From Alkanophaga liquidiphilum (GTDB taxonomy: Archaea; Halobacteriota; Syntropharchaeia; Alkanophagales; B39-G2), in assembly GCA_029259535.1 (NCBI GenBank), contig JAPHEF010000005.1, positions 1-64,000 on the forward strand: a DNA stretch of 64,000 nucleotides, given 5' to 3'. A program made the translations under genes and the position numbers. This document shows positions 52,490 through 61,011 of the stretch, piece by piece; position 1 is the first letter of the stretch, and every line of letters begins with the position of its first letter. Below the pieces are notes generated by a model. That model was not told the DNA's origin. It ran no database searches and was given only the letters and a program-made list of their open reading frames with translations.

Positions 52490-52985
52490 GAGACGCTGAC
52501 CTCTTTTATCTTTTTACCAACTATGAATTGGGGGAGTTTGAATTCTAAAAACCTAACATCAACTCCTTAACAAAGTTTCTACCAAGAGAAAGCCTTATTC
52601 TATTTCTATCAACTTTGAACATATCCCTTTGAAAAGTACAAACCAAATAACTGTCTTTTGCAGAGAGATTGGTCTATTGTAGTTCCTTTTTCTCTTCTCA
52701 TCAAGAATGTGGAAGAAGCACATGCTTTTATCGACAACTTTCATTGCTTGATGTGCAACTTGATATGGAAGTAGTTTGTAGTCCTCGTTATGCTTAACAA
52801 GGTGATAAGCTTATTCATATTGAAGGCATTTGCCGTTGTTAAAGTAATATTATCTTACTGTGTAGAGGCAGAATTGTAGAGGCTTTTGGAAAGTCTGGTA
52901 AGTATTTTGAGAATGTTGTATGTTTTCTTGTTAGTTTTGACATGGCTTTTCTGTGTGGGACATGTTTATCATTTTTAATAAATTC
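52490..52985 (-). pseudogene. tnpB (IS200/IS605 family) N-terminal remnant
   Basis: Minus-strand pieces in changing frames match the N-terminal half of TnpB: KKTYNILKILTRLSKSLYNS, then YYFNNGKCLQYE, AYHLVKHNEDYKLLPYQVAH, KVVDKSMCFFHILDEKRKR, FKVDRNRIRLSLGRNFVKEL, and LPQFIVGKKIKEVSVSS. The sequence is AT-rich compared with the flanks. The C-terminal RuvC half is absent. At least three frame changes and several stops; not functional. Confidence 0.75.
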
Positions 52986-53025
52986 ATGTATTTATGGTTT
53001 ATGACTAAGAAAATCGTAATTCACT

Positions 53026-53043
53026 CACCGGTTGAAACCGGTG
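53026..53043. repeat. Hairpin CACCGGTT/AACCGGTG at the end of the tnpB remnant
   Basis: An 8-bp stem with a 2-base loop (or 7 with 4) flanked by GTAATTCACT. Subterminal hairpins of this size mark the ends of IS200/IS605 elements, and this lies 40 bases beyond the tnpB remnant start. Probably the left end of that element. Confidence 0.5.
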
Positions 53044-53090
53044 GTCTTCTTGCGAGAGTCTTATAAAGTAGCATTCTAACAGGAAAAAAG

Positions 53091-53780
53091 GTGAGGAAGC
53101 TGCTGCGGTCGCACGTCATCGTGCTCTCGCTCGGGGGCGTTCTCTTTGAGGACGCCGTAACCGTGAGGAACACGGCAGAAGTCGTTAGAACTGCGGCTGA
53201 GGACACTGCCAAAATCTACGCAGTTACGGGTGGAGGCACGCTTGCCCGTCGCTTCATCGAGACCGTGCGGAAGCTCGGCGCCGATGACGCCTACTGCGAC
53301 CTTGTCGGGATTGCCGCCACGAGACTCAACGCCATGCTTCTGATAGCGGCGTTACGTTCGTTGCATGTGGAGGTGCGGCAGACGCCACCTCGAGATTACG
53401 AAGAGGCGCTTGCGTCGCCGGAGCGAATCGTCGTGCTCGGTGGCGTCTCTCCTGGATACACAACGGACGCCGTCGCCGCAATTCTCGCCGAACTCGCAGG
53501 CGCAAAGCTCCTGCTCTTTGCGACTTCGGTGGATGGCGTTTACGACGCTGATCCAAAGACACAACCCACCGCCAAGAAGTTCAAAAGTCTTACGCCTGAA
53601 GAGCTTACGGAGATCGTCATGAAGACGAGGCTGAAAGCAGGCTCGCACTCGGTCATTGACCCCGTAGCTGCGAAAATCATTGAACGGTGCAGAGTTAAAA
53701 CAATCGTAATTGACGGGCGGCGTCCCGAAAACATACTTAACGCCATCCACGGCGAACACAACGGCACGGAAATAGCTTAA
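53091..53780 (+). CDS. pyrH: UMP kinase
   Basis: 229-residue amino-acid-kinase fold. VIVLSLGGVLFED at the start, TGGGTLARRFIE, GVSPGYTTDAVAA, and LLFATSVDGVYDADPKTQPTAK near residue 145 are archaeal PyrH marks. Phosphorylates UMP to UDP. GTG start with an AAAAGGTG-type ribosome site. Converges with cofD. Confidence 0.92.
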   Translation: MRKLLRSHVIVLSLGGVLFEDAVTVRNTAEVVRTAAEDTAKIYAVTGGGTLARRFIETVRKLGADDAYCDLVGIAATRLNAMLLIAALRSLHVEVRQTPPRDYEEALASPERIVVLGGVSPGYTTDAVAAILAELAGAKLLLFATSVDGVYDADPKTQPTAKKFKSLTPEELTEIVMKTRLKAGSHSVIDPVAAKIIERCRVKTIVIDGRRPENILNAIHGEHNGTEIA

Positions 53781-53796
53781 TTTGGGAATTGTTGCT

Positions 53797-54738
53797 TCAA
53801 GTCCTCTTGGGAAGTAGTCTCTCTGCCTCTACGATGTCTAATATGAATTCTGCGAGGCATTCGCAGCGTTTTACGTCATTCATGACGGTATCCGCCGCCA
53901 GAAGTCGCACGCCGTCCACTTCTTTTTTGCCTCTGACAAGCTCATCTCGGACATCTACGACGAGAACATCAAGAAAATCCGCATAGCACCTGAGAACGCC
54001 GAGCGCAGAGGCTTCATAGCCGCACGCCCGCATCAACTTCGCCGCAGGACCGCTTATTGCCTTTTTCCCAATAATCGGGGAGACTGCAACGACGAACTTG
54101 TTTTTCAGTGCTTCTCTAATCCCACGTAGTCGTAAAATTGGACCTATGCTCGTTATCGGATTGCTCGGACCTATTAGAACGACGAACGCCTTGCGAAGCT
54201 CTCTTAAAAATGCAGCGCTCGGCTTTGCTTCGTTCATACCCTTAAACTCGACGCCTAAGACCTCAGGCTCGCCCCGTCGCAGAACCCAAAACTCCTGAAA
54301 GTGCATTTTTCCTTCTGTGGTGCGTATGAGCGTTTCCACCCTGTCGTCAGTCATTGGGATGACTTTTGCCCGCACCCGCAACCTTTCTGCCAGTATTTGC
54401 GTCGCCTCAGTCAGAGACCTTCCCGCCCGTAAAAGTTCGCTTCGCAAGATGTGCGTCGCACGGTCGGTATCGCCTATCTTCAGCATTTCCTCGTAGCCCA
54501 GCCTTCTCAGGACTTCGTGCGTCGTGAAGGTATCGTCTTTCACGCCCCACCAGCGCTCCTCATCTATCCTCCCCGAAAGGGCGTAAAGCACCGAATCTAC
54601 ATCGGGACAGACGAGGTTCCCAGAAACCCAAACATCTTCCGCCGTATTTACAACGACACTCAGCTGAGACTCGTCAAAGACGTCTTTTAAGCCGATGAGG
54701 AGCTTCGGCGTGCCCGTCCCGCCTGAAAACACAAGCAT
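53797..54738 (-). CDS. cofD: 2-phospho-L-lactate transferase (CofD)
   Basis: Joins the phospholactyl (or phosphoenolpyruvyl) unit to FO in F420 synthesis. 313 residues. VFSGGTGTPKLLIGLKDV at the start, NTAEDVWVSGNLVCPDVDSVLYALSG, DTFTTHEVLRRLG, IGPSNPITSIGPIL and the ACGYEASALGVLRCYADFLDV stretch match CofD. Confidence 0.93.
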   Translation of the reverse strand: MLVFSGGTGTPKLLIGLKDVFDESQLSVVVNTAEDVWVSGNLVCPDVDSVLYALSGRIDEERWWGVKDDTFTTHEVLRRLGYEEMLKIGDTDRATHILRSELLRAGRSLTEATQILAERLRVRAKVIPMTDDRVETLIRTTEGKMHFQEFWVLRRGEPEVLGVEFKGMNEAKPSAAFLRELRKAFVVLIGPSNPITSIGPILRLRGIREALKNKFVVAVSPIIGKKAISGPAAKLMRACGYEASALGVLRCYADFLDVLVVDVRDELVRGKKEVDGVRLLAADTVMNDVKRCECLAEFILDIVEAERLLPKRT

Positions 54739-54769
54739 GCTCGTTATTCAGCAAAATAAGGAATTAAAA

Positions 54770-55663
54770 TTAAAGGATCTCGTGCAGAGGTATTTGATAC
54801 TTTCCGAGCTTACCGCCATAGTTGCCGGCGGTGATTTTCACGACGCCTGGCACCTTGACCGCTGCGAGTATCCCGGCACGCATCGCTTTTCGCACAGCGT
54901 CCTCGCTAATCCCGTTAATCACAATTTCGTAAACGCCGCTCACGCCCTCAGGGATTTGTGAGGCATCTACTTTGTCCCGAAGCGTCGGGCAGAACTTCTC
55001 GTTCGTCGTAGCTCGCATGAATTTGTATTTTGCGGAACCGACCTTCGAGCCCGAGGCGACAATGCCGCCTGGGAACGGCGTGATTGTGCCCTCAACTCGC
55101 TCTATGGCGGCGACTGCGTTCTCTGCCGCTATGAGTGCGGGCATCTGCTCCTTTGCGAGGATGAAAAAATTGCCACCGGCGACGCCGTCGCAGGCGCCGA
55201 AATTCTCCTCCACGAGGAAGTCGCCTTCCATCAGTGGCACCCGCCACATCTTACGCCCGTAAATTTCCTCGGCGCTCTCGAAGCCGTCTCCAAAGAATTT
55301 AAGCTTGAACCCCACATTGAACTGCTTTTCGGCGTCGGGAAGGCCATTGAAGGCGGTGGTCGTCGGGCACGTCAGCGTGCACTGCCCAAGCCTTGCGAGG
55401 AGCTGCTCCTCCAACGTTTTGAAGCTTGGCGTGCATATCTGGATGTAAATCCCCGGGCGTCCGTCGGGCGTCTCCTCAGACGTCGCCAGCCGCTCGACGC
55501 CGGCCTCCGCCGGGCACATTATTACAGACGTCCCGAAGCCTGTGGTTTCAGCGGCGGCGACTCTCGCCCACTTCTCATTCACCGCAGTTATCAAAACCCG
55601 TGCAACCTTTATCGGAAACGCCTCCGCAAAAGTATCTTCGATTTCAACGCCGTTGATTTTCAT
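54770..55663 (-). CDS. ftr: Formylmethanofuran--tetrahydromethanopterin formyltransferase
   Basis: Second step of the methanogenic/methylotrophic C1 pathway. 297 residues. INGVEIEDTFAEAFPIKVARVL, TGFGTSVIMCPAEAGVER, RLGQCTLTCPTTTAFNG, MWRVPLMEGDFLVEENFG and PFPGGIVASGSKVGS are Ftr marks. Start placed at MKINGVEI (55663), with a GGAG farther upstream; four extra codons are possible. Divergent from a winged-helix gene with a TATA-like TTATAAAAAC between them. Confidence 0.94.
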   Translation of the reverse strand: MKINGVEIEDTFAEAFPIKVARVLITAVNEKWARVAAAETTGFGTSVIMCPAEAGVERLATSEETPDGRPGIYIQICTPSFKTLEEQLLARLGQCTLTCPTTTAFNGLPDAEKQFNVGFKLKFFGDGFESAEEIYGRKMWRVPLMEGDFLVEENFGACDGVAGGNFFILAKEQMPALIAAENAVAAIERVEGTITPFPGGIVASGSKVGSAKYKFMRATTNEKFCPTLRDKVDASQIPEGVSGVYEIVINGISEDAVRKAMRAGILAAVKVPGVVKITAGNYGGKLGKYQIPLHEIL

Positions 55664-55767
55664 CTTGCCACCCACTCCTTTGTTTAAAGGGCGGTTATAA
55701 AAACATAACGACGATGGAGAAGGTAGGACGCAAAAAGTTTATTTTTGTTAAATACGAAGATATAAAC

Positions 55768-56274
55768 ATGGTGAAGAGGACGAGAATAATAAGCGACCCT
55801 GCGGACTTTGTTCCCTTACTGCGCATATTCCTGTTCACCGAATACAGGAGGATATTTGAAGAATTAAGCAACGGCTGGAAAACTGAGGAGGAGCTGAGGC
55901 GGGAGCTTGGCGAGGATGTGAAGGATGGGCTGCACATTCTTATGAGGTGTGGGCTGCTGGAGAGCCGCTGGCGGGCGCCGGAGCCTGGGAAGAAGCCAGT
56001 GATGGAGTATCATACTTCCTATTCCAACGTGGTAACGAATTTCCAGTGTTCTCTCAAGGAGTTCGCGGACCTAGTGGACGTTGCTTACATGGATGATAAA
56101 CAGTTTGAATATTTAGAGAAGCCAGTGATGGATTTAATCGCCGCCGGGCGGAATTCCATAAACGCTATGTCTAAAACTCTTGACTTGAGCGTAATTTCCT
56201 TAAAGGCGATAGTAAAAAGGTCTCATAGGATGTGCATAAGAGGACATAAGATAGAAATTGTCAAGGGGAATTGA
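55768..56274 (+). CDS. Winged-helix regulator divergent from ftr
   Basis: 168 residues. DFVPLLRIFLFTEYRRIFEELS and TEEELRRELGEDVKDGLHILMRCGLLESRW form a winged-helix DNA-binding part of the ArsR/HTH type; a C-terminal helical region may bind a ligand (AYMDDKQFEYLEKPVMDLIA). The second half (NSINAMSKTLDLSVISLKAIVKRSHRM) contains another possible helix-turn-helix. Start placed at MVKRTRI, which follows a TTAAATAC box by about 25 bases; an ATG 18 codons upstream is also open. Its position suggests control of ftr. Confidence 0.75.
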   Translation: MVKRTRIISDPADFVPLLRIFLFTEYRRIFEELSNGWKTEEELRRELGEDVKDGLHILMRCGLLESRWRAPEPGKKPVMEYHTSYSNVVTNFQCSLKEFADLVDVAYMDDKQFEYLEKPVMDLIAAGRNSINAMSKTLDLSVISLKAIVKRSHRMCIRGHKIEIVKGN

Positions 56275-56286
56275 TTAAAGGGACCC

Positions 56287-57567
56287 CTATCCAGCTAAGT
56301 CCTTCTTCACCCTCCTAACGACTTTCAGCACGCCCGCAGCGATACCTTCGGTCATTATTCTGCCACGGGCTTTGCAACCGTCTCCCACCATGTAAAGACC
56401 TCTTACTGGCAGCCTTACATCGAGATCCTCGCCTTGTATCGCCCAATTCACAGGCCAGTCGTCCCTGAAGGTGTGCGCGCCAAGAATTTCGCAATTGTCC
56501 TCAAAATGCGGCAGCAACTCTTTCAAATCTTCGACACCAAGCTCTATTTCTTTCCGCACGTCGCCGCCCCTGAACACCTGATGCGTCAGCAGCAAGTATT
56601 TGCCCTTAGGTGCCAGTGGCTGTTCGTATTGTATTAATCCAGAAATACGTCTTGCTGAAGGTGTGAGCACAACTTCGCAGCTCCTAAAAAGCTTTTCGGA
56701 GCTGCTGACGCATATCGTTATGCCTTCGGCAGCTTCGACGGAGCCCGCACGCCTCAAAAGTTCCGAAACTGCGTCTTTCTCGCTCATCATCCTGAGCGTC
56801 TCCGACGGGCTTGCATTACTGACTACGCATCTGCACTTTATTTCCATCTGCTCGTCGCCGATGCTTGCAGATACGCCGCGAATCTCACCGCTTTGAACTA
56901 ATATTCCATTTACAGGGACTTGTGTTAATATTTCTCCACCGCTCTCAATAATTACTTGCTTAAACCTCTCAACAACTCCTTTACATCCGTTTTCAGGGAA
57001 GAGGGGCTTGCCCAGCAGCACTATGTTCCTTATGAAACGCATCCCTTCACTTTTGGAAACTTTTTCGAGCGGAGCACTCATCGAAAAACCTATGAGCGCC
57101 TTAAAGCATTTGTAAAGTTCTTCATTTCTAAACTTCCCTAAAAATTCGCCAAATGACGTGTATTCCGTGTGGATGCCGAAAAAAGCTGAAGCAATAACCT
57201 TTATGAAAGACTCTCTTGCCTCATGTGATTTAAACGTTTTGAATGCGGTTAACAAGTTTGAAACCCTATGGCGGCGGTCTTCCCAGAGGAACTCAGCCCA
57301 TGCTTCCGATGTTTTTCCATGAATGCCTATGGCTTTTAAGGCTCTTGCGAAAACACCTTTTGAGTGGGGTATTACGTGTAGAGCTCCTGTGGGAAGCTCG
57401 TATCCTTTGTAATTGAAGCTCGAGAACCTCCCTCCTAAAAATGACAACTTCTCAAGAACTAACGTTTTAAAATGCTTGCAGAGGAGCGCTGCGGCGAGCA
57501 GCCCGCCTATACCCGCGCCTATAACTATGATGTCATATTCTCGGCGGATATCAAGCGTGTTGGGCAT
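56287..57567 (-). CDS. FAD-dependent oxidoreductase, phytoene desaturase-like
   Basis: 426 residues. FAD motif DIIVIGAGIGGLLAAALLCK near residue 7; LEKLSFLGGRFSSFNYKGYELPTGALHVIP is the CrtI-type second motif; the C-terminal VRGLYMVGDGCKARGRIMTEGIAAG closes the FAD site. Carotenoid-type flavoproteins act on isoprenoids, but here the neighbours (ferredoxin, two DUF116 proteins) do not show which substrate is used. Start set at MPNTLDIRREYD, whose coding overlaps the ferredoxin 3' end by 43 bases. Confidence 0.8.
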   Translation of the reverse strand: MPNTLDIRREYDIIVIGAGIGGLLAAALLCKHFKTLVLEKLSFLGGRFSSFNYKGYELPTGALHVIPHSKGVFARALKAIGIHGKTSEAWAEFLWEDRRHRVSNLLTAFKTFKSHEARESFIKVIASAFFGIHTEYTSFGEFLGKFRNEELYKCFKALIGFSMSAPLEKVSKSEGMRFIRNIVLLGKPLFPENGCKGVVERFKQVIIESGGEILTQVPVNGILVQSGEIRGVSASIGDEQMEIKCRCVVSNASPSETLRMMSEKDAVSELLRRAGSVEAAEGITICVSSSEKLFRSCEVVLTPSARRISGLIQYEQPLAPKGKYLLLTHQVFRGGDVRKEIELGVEDLKELLPHFEDNCEILGAHTFRDDWPVNWAIQGEDLDVRLPVRGLYMVGDGCKARGRIMTEGIAAGVLKVVRRVKKDLAG

Positions 57568-57701
57568 ACCCCCATGCATCTTAAACATCCAACGCAATTC
57601 TTCACATCTATTTCAGCACGCCCCCACACCGTAATGGCTCCGCTCGGGCATACCATCTCGCAGTAGCCGCAGCCCGTGCAGTCGCCTTCTATCTTAAGCA
57701 T
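57525..57701 (-). CDS. Small 2[4Fe-4S] ferredoxin
   Basis: 58 residues. Cluster Cys at 8, 11, 14, 18 and 36, 39, 42, 46, exactly the two C-x2-C-x2-C-x3-C sets. Start ATG at 57701 overlaps the upstream DUF116 stop by eight bases; the 3' end overlaps the oxidoreductase start, indicating tight coupling as an electron-transfer pair. Confidence 0.88.
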   Translation of the reverse strand: MLKIEGDCTGCGYCEMVCPSGAITVWGRAEIDVKNCVGCLRCMGVCPTRLISAENMTS

Positions 57702-58362
57702 GATTCTGAGCCAGCATCTCAGGAGTCAGCAGGAGTTCCTCTTTTACTTTGTCCCAGTTGACATCGGTCATTATACAGCCCGCCCTTGCGAGAAGCACCC
57801 CGATCATCGGAATGCCCTTCGCCGTCACGTATCTCATTACCTCGTGGAGGTCCTTATGGCACGCAACGCCGAGCGCCGCCTCTGGCTTTCTGTCTTTGAC
57901 AACACGCTTCACGAACTCGCCGCCGGGCGCTATACTCACCATAATTCCGTGCCGCTCGCAGATCTCCATGATTTCAGCGATGTTGCACCGTCCACACCGC
58001 CTGCACAAAATACCCTCGCCTGGCTTCGTCATCGCCGGACAGTCTATATCGCGGAGACATTGCGGCAGGAACAGAATGCGACGCTCGAAGGGCGTTGCTG
58101 CATATTTTTCTCGGTAAGCATGATTCAACAGCGTAATTTGCACCTCGTCCACGACGTTCGGGTTGATGCGCAGGCTGCCGAGAAGCGTCTTCAGCGGTCT
58201 GTAAAAGAACGTTATCAGCGAGAACGCAAGCTTCGGGAACAGGAACCGCTTGTATTTGTATATGTATGCGCCGATGGCGGCGGCAGCAATCGCCAAAACT
58301 AAGAATATGAAAAGCAGCGTTACGAATATTTGCCCCAGGACGATATAGATGTTCAGCGCCAT
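57694..58362 (-). CDS. DUF116 membrane-anchored cysteine-rich protein (1)
   Basis: 222 residues. Two hydrophobic segments at the N-terminus (VLGQIFVTLLFIFLVLAIAA) anchor it; the rest is cytosolic. LPQCLRDIDCPA, CRRCGRCNIAEI, VSIAPGGEFVKRV and LGVACHKDLHEVMR are DUF116 marks, with several conserved Cys that probably hold a metal or cluster. The strong GGGGGAGGT ribosome site sets the start. Function unknown. Near-tandem paralogue of the following gene. Confidence 0.88.
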   Translation of the reverse strand: MALNIYIVLGQIFVTLLFIFLVLAIAAAAIGAYIYKYKRFLFPKLAFSLITFFYRPLKTLLGSLRINPNVVDEVQITLLNHAYREKYAATPFERRILFLPQCLRDIDCPAMTKPGEGILCRRCGRCNIAEIMEICERHGIMVSIAPGGEFVKRVVKDRKPEAALGVACHKDLHEVMRYVTAKGIPMIGVLLARAGCIMTDVNWDKVKEELLLTPEMLAQNHA

Positions 58363-59048
58363 GCTACCTCCCCCGCCTTTTCAACCTCGCCGTCGGTGCC
58401 CGCAAACAATTTTAGGAGCAGCTCGTCAAAATCAACAATGGTATTGATGCAGCCTGTCTTCTTTAAGGGGACGCCCTGCGCCGGTATGCCTGCGAGCTTT
58501 GCGTTCAGCATGCCCTCATGGAGGTTCGGGTAACAAGCGACGCCCACTACCGCTCTTGGTCTCGCTGAGATAAGCACTCGCTTCGCAAAAGTCCCGCCCG
58601 GCACGACGAATACTCTTATTCCCAACCTCTTGCACGCTGCATTTATCCTCGCAATCTCGCATCGCCCGCACTCTACGCAGTGGAATCCGTCCACGGAACT
58701 CAACTTCGCAGGGCACTCAAGCGAGCGCATGCACTGCGGCAGCAGCAAAACTCGCTCCTCCGTTGGCACTGTCGCAAAATCTGCGTAATTTATGCAGTTC
58801 TTGAGCTCCACGCTTATCCTATCAACCAGCTCAGAATCTATTTTGAAGAACGAAATTATCCGTTTTGCGGGCTCGTATAACAAGTCTATCATGAAAGATA
58901 TGAAGTTGGGAAAGAGTATTCTCCCGGTTCTAAGCGCAATATAGCCTGCAAGTAGAATTACGGTAAGGAGTGTGAAGAACACTATGAGCAAGCCCAAGAA
59001 AATCTTGCCGAGCAATTCAAGGCTGATTAAACTGATGTATTCAAACAA
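58353..59048 (-). CDS. DUF116 membrane-anchored cysteine-rich protein (2)
   Basis: 231 residues, paralogous to the previous entry: LPQCMRSLECPA, CVECGRCEIARI, VFVVPGGTFAKRV, VGVACYPNLHEGM. Membrane segment LELLGKIFLGLLIVFFTLL. Start taken as TTG 59048 because the TATA box at 59083 puts the transcript start about 25 bases downstream, inside the longer ORF, and GAGGGGAG sits just before this TTG; an ATG at 59072 would be leaderless at best. It leads the four-gene operon. Confidence 0.82.
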   Translation of the reverse strand: MFEYISLISLELLGKIFLGLLIVFFTLLTVILLAGYIALRTGRILFPNFISFMIDLLYEPAKRIISFFKIDSELVDRISVELKNCINYADFATVPTEERVLLLPQCMRSLECPAKLSSVDGFHCVECGRCEIARINAACKRLGIRVFVVPGGTFAKRVLISARPRAVVGVACYPNLHEGMLNAKLAGIPAQGVPLKKTGCINTIVDFDELLLKLFAGTDGEVEKAGEVAWR

Positions 59049-59082
59049 TGCTCTCCCCTCACATCTTTTCATGCGTTAGGGC

Positions 59083-59092
59083 AATATATAAG
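59083..59092 (-). promoter_or_regulatory. TATA box of the DUF116-ferredoxin-oxidoreductase operon
   Basis: On the minus strand CTTATATATT lies about 35 bases before the preferred TTG start. It decides the start choice for the first DUF116 gene. Confidence 0.55.
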
Positions 59093-59253
59093 ACTTACTG
59101 CGGCTTGAATGTCTTCGAAATAAAAACCCTGACGATAAAATACGTTTCAAAGGCTTGAATAAAAAATTAGAAACGATTTGCAAACTATTTTACAAATAAA
59201 GGATAAATAGAGAGGCGAAATCTCCTGGGTTCTATGAGGACATAGACGGGGCG

Positions 59254-59739
59254 TCATGCCTTTTTGAAGCAATACCAGTATCTCCTCATCTCTCCAGGTC
59301 CCAATATTTCAAGAGGCTCCCATTCTACTTTCGTGCCGATTTTTACCTCCTCGGAACTCAGGTCGAACATTATACCACTCACTTGGATGCCATTCTTTGG
59401 ATAATCGCCGAACCTCACTATGGCTATTATAAACGGCACCGTGTCCTGGAACTGCAAGGGGGCGCCCGCCCGCACCTCCGTGAAGGCATAAACCTCCCCG
59501 ACCTTAGGAATATCCACCCACTCGAGATTTTCGCTCAAGCACTCGCTGCAGACCGCCACAGGTGGGTATAACAACTTTCCACAATCCTTGCACTTCGTAG
59601 TCGTGAAACGCCCCTCCGCCAAATTCTTGTAGAATTGGTAAATTCTCGTCGCATCCGGACCTTTTTCGTCCTGCTGCTCCCAGAGGTCTAAGAGTGGCGG
59701 GAAGGGTATGGTGGCGGGTATGCGTATCGACTTGACCAT
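59254..59739 (-). CDS. DUF35 zinc-ribbon/OB-fold acyl-CoA-binding protein
   Basis: 161 residues. A rubredoxin-like zinc ribbon (TTKCKDCGKLLYPPVAVCSEC) followed by an OB-fold (VGEVYAFTEVRAGAPLQFQDTVPF, FGDYPKNGIQVSGIM). DUF35 proteins bind thiolases and hold substrate between active sites. It lies four bases downstream of a thiolase gene on the same strand, as in archaeal thiolase complexes. Confidence 0.88.
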   Translation of the reverse strand: MVKSIRIPATIPFPPLLDLWEQQDEKGPDATRIYQFYKNLAEGRFTTTKCKDCGKLLYPPVAVCSECLSENLEWVDIPKVGEVYAFTEVRAGAPLQFQDTVPFIIAIVRFGDYPKNGIQVSGIMFDLSSEEVKIGTKVEWEPLEILGPGEMRRYWYCFKKA

Positions 59740-59743
59740 CGTT

Positions 59744-60943
59744 TCACCCCCCTAATTTTATTTCCTTCCGATTCTCGATGCTGTAAGCCATTATGTGGTG
59801 GAGGGATGCCAGTCCGCTCAGGTTATGAGTGATGGCTATTCTGGCGTTGCTGCCGACGTATCTTTCCTTGGGGACGCTGCCCCTGAACTGGTTAAATACC
59901 TCCCAAGCTTGTCGGACGCCTGTGGCACCGAGGGGGTGCCCGAAGCTGAGGAGCCCGCCGCTGGGATTCACGGCGACGTCACCGCCGATGTAGCTGCGCC
60001 CCTCCTCAACGAACTTTCCACCTTCGCCTTTCTCGCAGAAACCAAGCTCTTCATACTCCATTATCTCGCTAATGGTAAAGCAGTCATGCAACTCTGCGAA
60101 ATCAATGTCCCTAGGTCCGATGCCGAGCATGTTGTAAAGTTCTTTTGCCGCCCGCCTCAGGGCGGGCCACTCGCTGAGGTTGCCCATTTGGTTGACGGTG
60201 TCGGCGGCGAAGACGCACTGCGTGCCGCCGATAATCCAAACAGGCGTGTCTGTGAGCTTCTTTGCTATTTCTTCAGCTGCAAGGACGACGGCGGCAGCGC
60301 CGTCCGTCATGCCGCAGCAATCGAAAAGACAAAGTGGCGGGGCAACGACTTTCGAATTTATCACGGCGTCGACGCTAAATCGCTTCGTGAACTGCGCATA
60401 CGGGTTATAGGAGCCGTAAGTGGAATTTTTCTCCCTAACAACCGCCATTTGCTCCCTTGTCGTGCCATAATCATGCATGTGCCGCTGGGCGACCATTGCG
60501 AAGAAGGGCGGCGCCGTCATTCCGCTGGGGCCATCGAACTCTCGGTTAGCGACGTTTATCATGCTCGTCTGGCTTATAGCCATGTTTTTGGAAGTCATTT
60601 TTTCAACGCCAATGACGAAAGCGATATCGCTAAGCCCCGTGGCGATCGCGAGCCACGCATACCTGATTGCAGCTTGCCCGCTGGCGCAAGCTACTTCGGT
60701 CCTCGCTACGACTCTCGTCGGGCGCAAGCCAAGAAGTTCGGCGACAAGAGGCGCTACATGCGTCTGATACGCCCAGCGTTCGGGCTGCGCCGCCCCAACG
60801 ATGAGAGAATCCACTTCTTTCTTATCAAGATTCGGCACGTCCTTGAATGCGGCTTTTCCTGCCTCCTGCACGAGATCCTTCCAGCTCGCCTCCCGCACGC
60901 CGAATTTCGTTATCCCCGCCCCTACTATGGCGACGTTACGCAT
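59744..60943 (-). CDS. Thiolase (acetyl-CoA acetyltransferase, SCP-x-like)
   Basis: 399 residues. N-terminal ITKFGVREASWKDLVQEAG; nucleophile Cys in ARTEVACASGQAA; LHDCFTISEIMEYEELG and GHPLGATGVRQAWEVF hold the catalytic His and the second Cys position region. Works with the following DUF35 protein. No HMG-CoA synthase is adjacent, so either ketone-body-like, beta-oxidation or mevalonate entry roles are possible; the nearby acyl-CoA synthetase favours acyl-CoA breakdown. Confidence 0.9.
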   Translation of the reverse strand: MRNVAIVGAGITKFGVREASWKDLVQEAGKAAFKDVPNLDKKEVDSLIVGAAQPERWAYQTHVAPLVAELLGLRPTRVVARTEVACASGQAAIRYAWLAIATGLSDIAFVIGVEKMTSKNMAISQTSMINVANREFDGPSGMTAPPFFAMVAQRHMHDYGTTREQMAVVREKNSTYGSYNPYAQFTKRFSVDAVINSKVVAPPLCLFDCCGMTDGAAAVVLAAEEIAKKLTDTPVWIIGGTQCVFAADTVNQMGNLSEWPALRRAAKELYNMLGIGPRDIDFAELHDCFTISEIMEYEELGFCEKGEGGKFVEEGRSYIGGDVAVNPSGGLLSFGHPLGATGVRQAWEVFNQFRGSVPKERYVGSNARIAITHNLSGLASLHHIMAYSIENRKEIKLGG

Positions 60944-61011
60944 CTTTTCACCTTAGAAAATTTCGCTCTGATGTTATTTAATTTTCATGTAAAACGCAGA
61001 GCAGAAATATT

